The notes under the pieces: model-generated
The model's input: the letters and a program-made list of their open reading frames with translations, nothing else
Databases searched by the model: none
What the model was told of the DNA's origin: nothing
Position numbers and translations under genes: made by a program
Assembly (NCBI RefSeq): GCF_900099835.1
Contig: NZ_FNKP01000002.1
Coordinates: 2,356,001 to 2,420,000 of the forward strand
Direction: 5' to 3'
Source of the DNA: Paraburkholderia fungorum
GTDB taxonomy: Bacteria; Pseudomonadota; Gammaproteobacteria; Burkholderiales; Burkholderiaceae
Length of the DNA stretch: 64,000 bases
Shown: positions 16,870 to 25,518 of the stretch, one piece after another
Numbering within the stretch: the stretch's first letter is position 1
Layout of the letters: the number at the start of each line of letters is the position of its first letter

Positions 16870-17607
16870 ATGAGTTCCACCGTCGCCCGCAAGCCGGGTG
16901 CTACCGGCATCCGTGCGAAACAGGCGCAGGATACGCGCGCCAAGATTCTGAAAGCGGCCATCAAGGTCTTCGCCAAGCAAGGCTATGCGAGTGGACGTGT
17001 CGAAAGCATTTCGAAGGCCGCGCGCTCGCACGACCGCATGATCTATTACTACTTCGGCAGCAAGGAGCAATTGTTCGTCGAAGTACTCGAAACGATCTAC
17101 ACGCAATTCAACGAAGCGGAAAGCAAACTCGATCTCGATCTGAACGACCCTGTGCATGGCCTGGAGCAGATGGTCGAATTCGTCTGGCAGTATTACCTCG
17201 ATCACCCCGAGTTCGTCACGCTACTGTCGAGCGAGAATCTGCATCAGGGCAAGCACGCGAAAAAGTCCGTTAAATTGAAGGAGATTTCGGGCTACGCAAT
17301 TTCGGTCGTGCAGAAGTTGCTGGATGCGGGGCAAGCGCAGCAGGTTTTTCGCACTGACGTAAAAGCGCGCGATGTGTATCTGATGATCGCGTCGCTCGGT
17401 TATTTCTATAACGCCAATCAGTACACGCTGGGGGCTTTTCTCGGCGAGCCGTTAATGGACAAAGCCGCGCTGGCGCATTGGCTCGATGTCATCAAGGACA
17501 CGGTGTTGCGCGCAGTGCGTTTGCAAACGCCCGTAGCTGCGAGTGCAGCGCCGACGCAAACCGGCAATAGAGAACAGCAGAAGGAAAGCGCCCACGGCGC
17601 GGTATAA
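16870..17607 (+). CDS. TetR/AcrR-family regulator of the adjacent operon
   Basis: A 245-residue TetR-family repressor. The helix-turn-helix lies in residues about 20-65 (RAKILKAAIKVFAKQGYASGRVESISKAARSHDRMIYYYFGSKEQLF), followed by an all-helical ligand domain with an LSSENLHQGKHAKKS segment. I start it at MSSTVARKPG, with GAGG just upstream; an earlier ATG at 16810 is less likely. The C-terminus is a low-complexity Ala/Gln/Thr tail. It is divergent from hnr, so control of the heterocycle operon with the substrate or 6-hydroxy derivative as inducer is likely. In Pseudomonas putida NicS, a TetR-type protein, controls nicotinate genes, which fits but does not prove the role. Confidence 0.85.
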   Translation: MSSTVARKPGATGIRAKQAQDTRAKILKAAIKVFAKQGYASGRVESISKAARSHDRMIYYYFGSKEQLFVEVLETIYTQFNEAESKLDLDLNDPVHGLEQMVEFVWQYYLDHPEFVTLLSSENLHQGKHAKKSVKLKEISGYAISVVQKLLDAGQAQQVFRTDVKARDVYLMIASLGYFYNANQYTLGAFLGEPLMDKAALAHWLDVIKDTVLRAVRLQTPVAASAAPTQTGNREQQKESAHGAV

Positions 17608-17642
17608 AAAAACGCGCACCGTTTTACCGGCGCGCGTTTTTT
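17606..17642. terminator. Bidirectional terminator between tetR and pcaC
   Basis: An A-run leads into ACGCGC (17612-17617), a loop containing a smaller CCG/CGG pairing, then GCGCGT (17632-17637) and a T-run. It works in both directions and serves the two convergent genes. Confidence 0.8.
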
Positions 17643-17664
17643 CAAAGCAACCCGGCAGTTCGCG

Positions 17665-18069
17665 TTACGGCTTCGCAGCGCTCGCCGCCGCAGCGTCGTC
17701 TTCACGGAACAGCTTGTCGGCCAGGTGAAACGCCGAATTCGCCGCAGGCACGCCGGCATAAATCGCGGTTTGCAACAGCACTTCCTTGATCTGCTCGCGC
17801 GTCACGCCATTGTTCTTTGCAGCACGCAAATGCAGCGCGAGTTCTTCGCTGCGGTTGAGCGCGACCATCATCGCAATGGTGATCAGGCTGCGCGTGTGAC
17901 GCGGCAACCCTTCGCGCGTCCAGATTTCGCCCCACGCGTAACGCGTTATCAGGTTCTGGAATTCGTCGGTCAATTCGGTGCGGTTCGCGAGCGACCGGTC
18001 GACGTGCGCGCTGCCGAGCACCGCGCGACGCACGGTCATTCCGGCTTCGTAACGGTCTTCGTCGTTCAT
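17665..18069 (-). CDS. pcaC: 4-carboxymuconolactone decarboxylase
   Basis: A 134-residue carboxymuconolactone decarboxylase that converts 4-carboxymuconolactone to 3-oxoadipate enol-lactone. The start is MNDEDRYEAGMTVRRAVLG; its ATG overlaps the pcaD stop by four bases. Family landmarks are YAWGEIWTREGLPRHTRSLITIAMM and the LHLRAAKNNGVTREQIKEVLLQTAIYAG helix pair. It is the last gene of pcaIJBDC and ends in front of a bidirectional terminator. It acts in the cytoplasm in the protocatechuate branch of the beta-ketoadipate pathway. Confidence 0.93.
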   Translation of the reverse strand: MNDEDRYEAGMTVRRAVLGSAHVDRSLANRTELTDEFQNLITRYAWGEIWTREGLPRHTRSLITIAMMVALNRSEELALHLRAAKNNGVTREQIKEVLLQTAIYAGVPAANSAFHLADKLFREDDAAAASAAKP

Positions 18070-18857
18070 TTCTTCTCCGTCAGGAAATCGAGCACGGCCT
18101 TGTTGAAAGCGTCGGTCTTCTCGATGTTGGAAATATGCGAGGCGTCCAGTTCGACATAGCGCGCGCCGGGAATCGACTGCGCGAGTTCGCGGCCTTGCGC
18201 GGGCGTCGCGGCGAGATCGTGCGTGCCGCTGATCACCAGCGCCGGCACCTTGATGCCCGCCGTTTCGGGGCGCAGGTCGGTGGCGTCGATCGCGTCGCAA
18301 TTCGATGCATAGCCTTCCTTGTCGGTATGCACGAACACGTCGCGAATCATCGACAACACCACCGGCTCGCGTTCGAAATAGTCAGCGGTGAACCAGCGCG
18401 GCAGAACCGCGTCGGCCAGTGCGAGCATCCCTTCGCTGCGGGCTTTCGCGGCGCGCGGCACCCACACTTCCGGCGAACCGATACGCGCCGCCGTGTTGCA
18501 CAGCACGACGCGATCGAAGCGATCGCCATGACGCGCGGCCAATGCGACGCCCGTGAGGCCGCCCATCGACAGTCCGCAGAAATTCGCGCGGGCGATTTTC
18601 AGCGTGTCCATCAGGCCGAGCACGTCGCCGGTCAGTTGTTCGATCGTGTACGGCCCCTTCGGCGCTTCCGAATGACCGTGACCGCGCGTGTCGTAACGCA
18701 GCACGCGGAAATGTTTCGACAGCGCCGCGACTTGCGGCGTCCACATGGACAGATCGCTGCCGAGCGAATTCGACAGCACGATCCACGGTGCGTTGCCGTG
18801 ACGGTCACCGTCGATTCGATAGTGAAGCTCGGTACCGTTGACTGCGGCGTAGGGCAT
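18066..18857 (-). CDS. pcaD: 3-oxoadipate enol-lactonase
   Basis: A 263-residue alpha/beta-hydrolase. The nucleophile elbow is GLSMGG with Ser97; the His lies near the C-terminus in LDASHISNIEKTDAFN and the Asp in ALVISGTHDLAATP. Length and motifs match PcaD, which hydrolyses 3-oxoadipate enol-lactone to 3-oxoadipate. It lies six bases after pcaB and overlaps pcaC, so the three form a tight transcription unit. Confidence 0.93.
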   Translation of the reverse strand: MPYAAVNGTELHYRIDGDRHGNAPWIVLSNSLGSDLSMWTPQVAALSKHFRVLRYDTRGHGHSEAPKGPYTIEQLTGDVLGLMDTLKIARANFCGLSMGGLTGVALAARHGDRFDRVVLCNTAARIGSPEVWVPRAAKARSEGMLALADAVLPRWFTADYFEREPVVLSMIRDVFVHTDKEGYASNCDAIDATDLRPETAGIKVPALVISGTHDLAATPAQGRELAQSIPGARYVELDASHISNIEKTDAFNKAVLDFLTEKK

Positions 18858-18862
18858 GCCGG

Positions 18863-20242
18863 TTACTCCTTGGAATGGGCGCGCTCGATGCGCGCGGTGT
18901 GAAGTGCCAGCGCGGCGTCCACATAAGCGTGGGCCTGGCCGACATATTGAGCGGGATCGAGCAACTGCTTCAGACGCTCGAGCGGAAGATGTTCGGTGAC
19001 GGCCGCGTCGGCGGCGAGCACTTCAAAAAGCGTTTTGCCGTCGCGAATCGCAGCCTTCGACGCACGCTCGACCAGATGGTGCGCGTCGAGCCGGCCGATG
19101 CTGTCGCCGAGCGCGAGCATCACCGCTTCGCCGAGAATCAGCCCGTGCGTGATGTCGAGATTGGCGGCGAGGCGCGGCACGTTCACGTTCAGGCCCGACG
19201 CGATCTGCTCGATGTTGGCGAGCGCGCCGCCCGCGAGTCGCGCGAGATCGGGCAATGCGTCCCACTCGGCTTGCCAGCCGCCGAGCGCGCGTTCGTGCTC
19301 CTGCACCATCCCGGCGAAGACCGTGGCCACCAGCCCCGGCGCGCGCGTCGCGGCGGTCAGCACGGCGGCACAGCCAACCGGATTGCGCTTGTGCGGCATC
19401 GTCGACGAACCGCCCTTGCCTGCCGCGGCGGGCTCGGCGAGTTCGTCGATTTCGGTTTGCATCTGCAGCGAGATATCGCGCGCGATCTTGCCGAGCGTGC
19501 CGATCAGCATGCCGAACAGCGACGCGGTTTCGGCCATGCGGTCACGCTGCGTGTGCCACGGCAACGTGGGAACGGCCAGGCCGAGTTCACGCGCCAGCGC
19601 TTGCGTGACTTGCGGCGCGGCGTCACGCAGACTCGCGAGCGTGCCCGCCGCTCCGCCGAACTGCAGCACCAGCACGCGAGCGCGCAGCGCATCGAGCCGC
19701 TCGCGATGACGCAGCAACGCGTCGAGCCATTGCGCGAACTTCAGACCGAGCGTGATCGGCAGCGCCTGTTGCAACCAGGTGCGGCCGATCATCGGCGTCG
19801 CGCGATGGGCGGTGGCGAGTGTCGCGACCGCGTCGCAAGTGGCTTGCAGACCGCTGTCGAGCAGGTCGAAGGTGTCGCGCAGTTGCAGCACCGTCGCCGT
19901 GTCGATGATGTCCTGGCTCGTCGCGCCCCAATGCACGTATTTCGACGCTTCGGCGTCGGCCGCCTTGACGCGCGCGGTGAGTTGCTTGACGAGCGGAATC
20001 GCGAGATTGCCGCCGAGCGCAGCGTCACGTGCGAGCGCGTCGGCGTCGAGTTGATCGGCGTGGCAGGCGGCTTCGATCGCGGGTACGGCGGAAGCGGGAA
20101 TGACCTGGTGCGCCGCCGAAGCGCGCGCGAGAGCGGCTTCGACGTCGAGCATCCGTTGCAGCGTGGCGCGCGGCGCCCAGATGTCGTTCATCGGCTGTGT
20201 GCCGCAGAGAAGGCCGGTCAGACGGGCACTGGAGTCGAGCAT
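18863..20242 (-). CDS. pcaB: 3-carboxy-cis,cis-muconate cycloisomerase
   Basis: A 459-residue member of the fumarase/aspartase superfamily. The signature GGSSTMPHKRNPVGC contains the flexible loop with the catalytic Ser, and HWGATSQDIIDTA is the second conserved region. PcaB cyclises 3-carboxy-cis,cis-muconate to 4-carboxymuconolactone. The first 17 residues before MNDIWAPRATLQRML may be native or part of a longer-than-real start. It opens the second part of the pca cluster after a 306-base gap from pcaJ. Confidence 0.92.
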   Translation of the reverse strand: MLDSSARLTGLLCGTQPMNDIWAPRATLQRMLDVEAALARASAAHQVIPASAVPAIEAACHADQLDADALARDAALGGNLAIPLVKQLTARVKAADAEASKYVHWGATSQDIIDTATVLQLRDTFDLLDSGLQATCDAVATLATAHRATPMIGRTWLQQALPITLGLKFAQWLDALLRHRERLDALRARVLVLQFGGAAGTLASLRDAAPQVTQALARELGLAVPTLPWHTQRDRMAETASLFGMLIGTLGKIARDISLQMQTEIDELAEPAAAGKGGSSTMPHKRNPVGCAAVLTAATRAPGLVATVFAGMVQEHERALGGWQAEWDALPDLARLAGGALANIEQIASGLNVNVPRLAANLDITHGLILGEAVMLALGDSIGRLDAHHLVERASKAAIRDGKTLFEVLAADAAVTEHLPLERLKQLLDPAQYVGQAHAYVDAALALHTARIERAHSKE

Positions 20243-20548
20243 GGTGACGTCGATGATCGAGAGAATCGGAAGTGATGGAGTCGCGCGGCGAGCGGTCCGA
20301 TGTGTGCGACGAGATACCCGCGATCAATCTCGGGCATCCGACGCAAAACACCGCTCATACCGCACGAATCGTGAACGGCGCGGCGAGCGCGAAGTAGCGA
20401 CGTATTGTGCGCCAAACGCGGCGGCGCCGTCGCTGAAGCTGACACGCCAGCACGAAGGAGGCTTACCTCGATGCGTGCTGGCGTGACGGTGAAACGCGCG
20501 CGTCGCCACGTGCGGCAATGCACCTGGCGATTGACGCCGAGCGCCGCG
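20243..20548. other. Gap inside the pca cluster with a 12-bp stem-loop
   Basis: These 306 bases between pcaJ and pcaB contain no convincing gene. CACGCCAGCACG (20443-20454) and CGTGCTGGCGTG (20474-20485) form a perfect 12-bp inverted repeat with a 19-base loop. No T-run follows, so it may be a processing hairpin, an attenuating terminator or a regulator site giving pcaBDC separate control. Confidence 0.55.
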
Positions 20549-21208
20549 TTAAGCCGCGCGAGCCGCCTGCGTACCGTCGATCAGAGGCACGCCGGTCAAC
20601 TTGTGCAGCGCATCGAAATCGATGTCCGAGAAAATCTCGCGCACCACCAGACCCTTGTCGGTCACGTCGATCATCGCGAGGTCCGTATAGATACGGTCGA
20701 CGCAGGCCACACCCGTCACCGGATACGAACATTCAGCGGCGATCTTGCTTTCGCCCTGCTTGGTCAGGTGTTCCATCATCACGTAGACCTGCTTCGCGCC
20801 GATCGCCAGATCCATCGCGCCGCCCACAGCCGGAATCGCGTCGGGCGCGCCGGTGTGCCAGTTCGCCAGATCGCCCTTCGCCGACACCTGGAACGCGCCG
20901 AGCACGCAGAAGTCGAGGTGGCCGCCGCGCATCATCGCGAACGAATCCGAGTGATGGAAATACGCGCCGCCCGTCAGCAACGTGACGTGCTGCTTGCCGG
21001 CGTTGATCAGTTCGTCGTCTTCCTCGCCTTTGGCGGGCGCCGGGCCCATGCCCAGCAGACCGTTTTCGCTGTGCAGGAAGATTTCCTTGTCGGCGGCGAG
21101 GTGGTTCGCCACCAGCGTCGGCACGCCGATGCCGAGGTTCACATAAGCGCCTTCAGGGATGTCCTGTGCAACGCGCTTGGCCATTTCATCGCGGGTCAGT
21201 TTTTTCAT
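20549..21208 (-). CDS. pcaJ: 3-oxoadipate CoA-transferase subunit B
   Basis: A 219-residue beta subunit of a type I CoA-transferase. The HSENGLLG motif holds the catalytic Glu48 that forms the thioester intermediate; GAPDAIPAVGGAMDLAIGAK is also typical. With PcaI it transfers CoA from succinyl-CoA to 3-oxoadipate. It follows pcaI by 14 bases. Confidence 0.93.
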   Translation of the reverse strand: MKKLTRDEMAKRVAQDIPEGAYVNLGIGVPTLVANHLAADKEIFLHSENGLLGMGPAPAKGEEDDELINAGKQHVTLLTGGAYFHHSDSFAMMRGGHLDFCVLGAFQVSAKGDLANWHTGAPDAIPAVGGAMDLAIGAKQVYVMMEHLTKQGESKIAAECSYPVTGVACVDRIYTDLAMIDVTDKGLVVREIFSDIDFDALHKLTGVPLIDGTQAARAA

Positions 21209-21222
21209 GTCGGGTCTCCGGT

Positions 21223-21930
21223 TCAGGCGGCAGCGTCGTGAGGATTGGGCATCGGGGCGTGAGCCGCTTGCGGCACTTCGATCACGCGTTGCACGAAAAT
21301 GCCCGGCGTCACGATGTTTTCCGGGTCGAGCGCGCCAAGCGGCACGACTTGCGACACCTGCACGATCGCGGTTTTTGCCGCGCTCGCCATGATCGGGCCG
21401 AAATTGCGCGCCGTCTTGCGATACACGAGGTTGCCCCAGCGGTCGCCCTTGTACGCCTTGATCAGCGCGAAGTCCGCATGCAGCGGCGATTCCAGCACGT
21501 AATGCTTGCCGTCGATCAAACGGGTTTCCTTGCCTTCGGCGAGCTTGGTGCCGTAAGCGGTCGGCGTAAAGAAGCCGCCGATGCCCGCGCCCGCTGCGCG
21601 GATACGCTCCGCGAGGTTGCCCTGCGGCACGAGTTCCAGTTCGATTTCGCCGGCGCGGTAGAGCGCGTCGAACACATACGAATCGGTCTGACGGGGGAAC
21701 GAGCAGATGATCTTGCGCACGCGCTTCGCTTTCAGCAGCGCAGCCAGGCCGATGTCGCCGTTGCCTGCATTGTTGTTGACGATGGTGAGATCGCGCGAAC
21801 CCTGCTCGATGAGCGCGTCGATCAATTCCGACGGCATGCCGGCCGTGCCGAAGCCGCCGATCATGACGGTCGCGCCGTCCTGGACATCGGCAACCGCCGA
21901 CTGAAGTGACTCGAAAATCTTGTTGATCAT
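21223..21930 (-). CDS. pcaI: 3-oxoadipate CoA-transferase subunit A
   Basis: A 235-residue alpha subunit of a type I CoA-transferase. The GGFGTAGMPSELIDALIEQG segment is the CoA-binding signature, and the GAGIGGFFTPTAYGT region is characteristic. The start MINKIFESLQSAVADV is preceded by AAGGAAA. It is the promoter-proximal gene of pcaIJ, transcribed away from a LysR gene. The thiolase (pcaF) and protocatechuate dioxygenase (pcaGH) are not in the window. Confidence 0.92.
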   Translation of the reverse strand: MINKIFESLQSAVADVQDGATVMIGGFGTAGMPSELIDALIEQGSRDLTIVNNNAGNGDIGLAALLKAKRVRKIICSFPRQTDSYVFDALYRAGEIELELVPQGNLAERIRAAGAGIGGFFTPTAYGTKLAEGKETRLIDGKHYVLESPLHADFALIKAYKGDRWGNLVYRKTARNFGPIMASAAKTAIVQVSQVVPLGALDPENIVTPGIFVQRVIEVPQAAHAPMPNPHDAAA

Positions 21931-22384
21931 GTCGAATTTCCTTGTGGGGCGCTGCGTGCCGCGAGGCTGACTGCCGTGGCCGGCAGGGCTTCTACGGGAC
22001 GGTCTCCGGGCCAATGCTGGCGGCGGCTCGCCGGTGGGAGATGCAAGCTGGCGCCTTCGGTTTGTCCGCTGCCGGCCGGCTCAATATTTGTTCGATATAT
22101 GAACATGGATTCGGTTAGCGAACGCTCAGGCGATTATGGTTGTCCTTCGGGCGGCTTGTCAAGGCAGGGAAATCCCCTTAATCATAGGTTCTTGCGCGCA
22201 AAAATGGCGGCTTGCGTGCATTGCCAGGGCGCGCGAGGCGGGGTTAAGCACAGGCTTCGAAAGCCCGGCAAGGTGCCACCTGCAGGCCAGGAAAAATTGA
22301 ACTCCACTATCCTCCGGGCATATTTTTAGACTACCCTCTATGCGGATAACAAATAGACCCACCCCGCTTCGCAGGCGATAAAGC
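21931..22384. promoter_or_regulatory. Divergent control region, pcaI / lysR
   Basis: A 454-base gap. It contains two adjacent dyads (22090-22122, listed separately) and an AT-rich stretch at 22300-22350 suited to the LysR gene promoter. No RNA gene seen. Confidence 0.65.
22090..22122. promoter_or_regulatory. Two dyads resembling IclR-type (PcaR) sites
   Basis: GTTCGATATATGAAC (22090-22104) has GTTC/GAAC arms and begins with the same eight bases as the PcaR site GTTCGATAATCGCAC that I recall from Pseudomonas putida pcaIJ. A second dyad, TTCG-GTTAG-CGAA (22110-22122), follows at once. Position before pcaI supports binding by a PcaR-like activator encoded elsewhere. Confidence 0.45.
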
Positions 22385-23314
22385 ATGTCCGAGACACAAC
22401 TGGATCTGAATCTGATCCCCTATCTGGTCGCGATGGAAGACACCCGCAATGTCAGCCGCGCCGCCGAACAGCTTGGCGTCAGCCAGCCTCGCGTGAGCAC
22501 CGCGCTGGGCCGTTTGCGCGAATATTTCGACGACCCGCTATTCGTGCGCACGTCGAAAGGCATGGAGCCGACGCCGCGTGCGCTCGCGATCCTGCCCGCC
22601 GCGCGCGACGCGCTTCTGCGTATCGAGAAAGGCATGCTCGACGTGCAGGACTTCGAGCCGGCCACCAGCACCCACACGTTTTCGATTGCGCTGTCCGATG
22701 TCGGCGAAATCGTCTTCCTGCCGCGTCTGCTGCAGCTTTTCTCCGAGCGCGCGCCATTCGCGAATCTGCGCTCGGTGACGCTGTCGCCATTGCAGGTGGA
22801 ACGCGGCCTCGAATCGGGCGATGTCGATCTGGCGGTCGGCTACTTCCCCGATCTGGCGGGGAATAACTTCTTTCAGCAACGGCTGTTCACTCACCGGTTC
22901 ATCTGCCTGATGCGCTCGGGGCATCCACTCGCGAAAGCGCCGCTCACGCTCGCGCAATATGTGGCGGCGGGGCATGCCGTCGTACGCTCCGAGGGACGCA
23001 GCCAGGAAGTCCTCGAACAGTATCTGGAGAAGAAGCGCATCAAGCGTCGCGCGGTGCTGGAAACGCCGCACTTCATGAGCCTGCCGTTCATCCTCGCGCA
23101 CACCGATCTGCTCGCGACCGTGCCGCACGCCATCGGCTTCGCGTACGTGTCGGAGCATGCGTCGATCATGCTGGTCGAACCGCCGCTGCCGTTGCCGCGT
23201 TTCGATCTGCGGCAGCACTGGCATCGCAAGTTTCACAACGATCCGCGCGCGAGCTGGCTGCGCGGCGTGGTCGCCGAACTGTTCAACGACGCGATGGACG
23301 AGTGGCCGAAGTGA
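22385..23314 (+). CDS. LysR-type transcriptional regulator
   Basis: A 309-residue LysR-family regulator. The winged helix-turn-helix is at residues about 8-65 ([43 protein letters not shown]), followed by the two-lobed effector domain ([18 protein letters not shown] onward). The wording of the HTH resembles the NahR/NodD branch. It is divergent from pcaI, so it may regulate the pca operon with a pathway intermediate as effector, or another aromatic pathway. PcaQ is also of the LysR family, but I cannot assign that name from sequence alone. Confidence 0.85.
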   Translation: MSETQLDLNLIPYLVAMEDTRNVSRAAEQLGVSQPRVSTALGRLREYFDDPLFVRTSKGMEPTPRALAILPAARDALLRIEKGMLDVQDFEPATSTHTFSIALSDVGEIVFLPRLLQLFSERAPFANLRSVTLSPLQVERGLESGDVDLAVGYFPDLAGNNFFQQRLFTHRFICLMRSGHPLAKAPLTLAQYVAAGHAVVRSEGRSQEVLEQYLEKKRIKRRAVLETPHFMSLPFILAHTDLLATVPHAIGFAYVSEHASIMLVEPPLPLPRFDLRQHWHRKFHNDPRASWLRGVVAELFNDAMDEWPK

Positions 23315-23447
23315 TCGGGATGAATCAGCGCCCCGACAGCAACAAGGGACATCGGCACGATGGACCGCAAAACATGGAACAATGGCCGCACTCATTGAAC
23401 CCGCGCGCTCCGTACGGCGTCGACGCGCGATCCCAGAGGAGCGACGC

Positions 23448-24083
23448 ATGACCAGCAGCAAGGCAAAGAAGAAAACTCAACCCGCAGCGGAGCGTCCGAG
23501 CCGCGATGAAGCCGAAGCCGCCGTGCGCGTGCTGTTGCGCTGGGCTGGCGACGATCCGGCGCGCGAAGGTCTGATCGATACACCCGCACGCGTCGTGCGC
23601 TCGTACGAGGAGTTCTACGCGGGATATCAGGTCGATCCGCGCGAGATTCTGGCCCGCACCTTTTCCGAAGTGGACGGCTACGACGAAATGATCGTGCTGA
23701 AAGATATCCGCTTCGAAAGCTATTGCGAGCACCACATGGTGCCGATCATCGGGCGCGCGCATGTGGCGTATCTACCGCAGCATCGGGTGGTCGGCATCTC
23801 GAAGCTGGCGCGTCTGGTCGATGCATTCGCCAAACGTCTGCAGATCCAGGAAAAGATGACCGTGCAGATCGCCGATACGTTGAACGATGTACTGCAACCG
23901 GCGGGCGTCGGCGTGATTCTCGAAGCCGCGCACCAATGCATGTCGACGCGTGGCGTGCATAAGGCCGGCGTCACAATGGTGACGTCGCGGATGCTGGGCA
24001 CGTTCCGCACCGATCCGTCGACACGACGCGAGTTTCTGTCGATCGTGGGTAATCCTGGCGTGGTGGCGGTGGCGAATACCTGA
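23448..24083 (+). CDS. folE: GTP cyclohydrolase I
   Basis: A 211-residue GTP cyclohydrolase I (type IA), the first enzyme of tetrahydrofolate synthesis. Zn and catalytic residues are in [21 protein letters not shown] (Cys and two His) and in [16 protein letters not shown] (second Cys and His). The start [15 protein letters not shown] follows AGAGGAG. An N-terminal Lys-rich extension of about 20 residues precedes the conserved core. It sits alone between the LysR gene and the DedA-rhodanese gene. Confidence 0.95.
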   Translation: MTSSKAKKKTQPAAERPSRDEAEAAVRVLLRWAGDDPAREGLIDTPARVVRSYEEFYAGYQVDPREILARTFSEVDGYDEMIVLKDIRFESYCEHHMVPIIGRAHVAYLPQHRVVGISKLARLVDAFAKRLQIQEKMTVQIADTLNDVLQPAGVGVILEAAHQCMSTRGVHKAGVTMVTSRMLGTFRTDPSTRREFLSIVGNPGVVAVANT

Positions 24084-24405
24084 CAGGTTGGGAGGGGGGC
24101 AGCGAGGCGGGCTGGTGGTTTGCTGCGCCTGCCGCCGCTTGAACCGCGTTGTTCATCGTTGGTGCTCACGCCAGGTGCGCCACCGCCCTCCTTCCAGCAA
24201 CACACATCACGTCTTAGCTCCAACCCCTCCAGAACTCCCGCCTCTCCGCCGCCCGCTACCGCCTCATCCATCGGTTATTCTCACCAGACAAAGCGCCTGC
24301 CGATCTGAAAACGCGCCCGATTCGCGCCGTCAGGAACGCACTTTGCGTGCCGTTGAACCATCCACGAAACCAGCCCGCCCAACCGCAATAACAGGAGCGT
24401 CTCAA
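24084..24405. other. Intergenic region before the DedA-rhodanese gene
   Basis: 322 bases with low-complexity GC-rich sequence, no recognised gene, repeat or regulator site. The frame of the next gene is open through it but the translation is Cys/Pro/Arg-rich and not protein-like. Confidence 0.5.
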
Positions 24406-25455
24406 TTGCTAGAGATTCCGACTTCGGCGGTGGTCACCTGGGGCGGCGCGGTCGTCTTCGTCAACGTGCTATTGACGCGCCTCGGCGTGCCGATCCCCGC
24501 CGTCCCGGTTCTGCTGTTCGCCGGCTCGGCCATCGCGGCCGGCACGCTGTCGTTCTGGCCGGTGCTTGGCTCAGCCGTGCTGGCCGCCGCTATCGGCGAC
24601 GGCGCGTGGTTCGCCGCCGGTCGTCTCTATGGCCGCAAGCTGCTGGCCGCGCTCGGCCGCCTGTCTCCCGCCGTCGATTCCAAAGTCGAAACCGCCCGCT
24701 CGCTATTCGAGCGCTTCGGCGTGCCGCTCGTGTCCATCTCGAAATTCGTGCCGGGGCTCGGCCTCATCACCCCGCCGCTGATGGGCACGACCGCCGTCGA
24801 TATCCGCATCTACGCGCTGTGGGATATCGGCGGGGCCGTCGCGTGGGCCACATTCTGGCTGCTTGGCGGCGCGGCGGCGGAACGGGAACTGCACATGCTG
24901 CTCGCGTTCGTCACGTCGCGCGGCGGCACGGTGTTCGACATTCTGGTGATCTCGGCGGCCGCCTTTCTGGTCTACCGACTGTATCAGCGACGCCGCGAGC
25001 GGCGCCTGTTTGCCAATGCGGCGTCGGCCGAAGCGGCGGCGCGGGCGGCCGGCGGCAGATGGCGGCGCGTCGCGCCGTCGCGGATACTCGATGCCCGCCC
25101 CGACGAACCCGCCTCCGGCGCGCAGTCGCGCATTCCCGGCGCGCTCGCGCTCGATCCGCACTCGCCTGAACAGATCGACGGCGCACTTCGTGCGTACGAC
25201 ATGGTGATTTACTGCATCTGCCCGGACAGCGCGACCGCTGTCGAACTGACGCAGCGTATGCGCAGCAACGGCTACACGCGGATTCGCGCGCTGCGCGGCG
25301 GCCTCGATGCGTGGCAGCGGCGCGGCTTTCCGGTGGAACCACTCGCTCCCGCCGACGACGTGACCACCGGCAAACGCGCACCCGCTACTCGCGGCAATGC
25401 GCAAGGCGCGATCACCTTGCGCGGCTTCGCGCCACGCAGCAGCCAAAGCACTTGA
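24406..25455 (+). CDS. DedA/VTT membrane protein fused to a rhodanese-like domain
   Basis: A 349-residue fusion. Residues about 1-200 are a DedA (SNARE-associated, VTT) membrane domain with the GDGAWFAAGRLYGRK and FGVPLVSISKFVPGLGLITPPLMG segments that form the re-entrant motif. Residues about 225-320 are a rhodanese-like domain whose loop reads YCICPDSATA, so a Cys is present, followed by LRGGLDAWQRRGFP, the usual rhodanese end. I propose a TTG start at 24406 with AGGAG nine bases upstream. DedA proteins are lipid flippases or proton-coupled transporters. The role of the fused domain is not known; sulfane-sulfur handling at the membrane is an inference. Confidence 0.82.
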   Translation: MLEIPTSAVVTWGGAVVFVNVLLTRLGVPIPAVPVLLFAGSAIAAGTLSFWPVLGSAVLAAAIGDGAWFAAGRLYGRKLLAALGRLSPAVDSKVETARSLFERFGVPLVSISKFVPGLGLITPPLMGTTAVDIRIYALWDIGGAVAWATFWLLGGAAAERELHMLLAFVTSRGGTVFDILVISAAAFLVYRLYQRRRERRLFANAASAEAAARAAGGRWRRVAPSRILDARPDEPASGAQSRIPGALALDPHSPEQIDGALRAYDMVIYCICPDSATAVELTQRMRSNGYTRIRALRGGLDAWQRRGFPVEPLAPADDVTTGKRAPATRGNAQGAITLRGFAPRSSQST

Positions 25456-25518
25456 TTTCGCGACCCGCGCGAACATCGCGCTGTGCAGGTGGCCACGAAG
25501 CGCGAATAAAGCGCGCAT

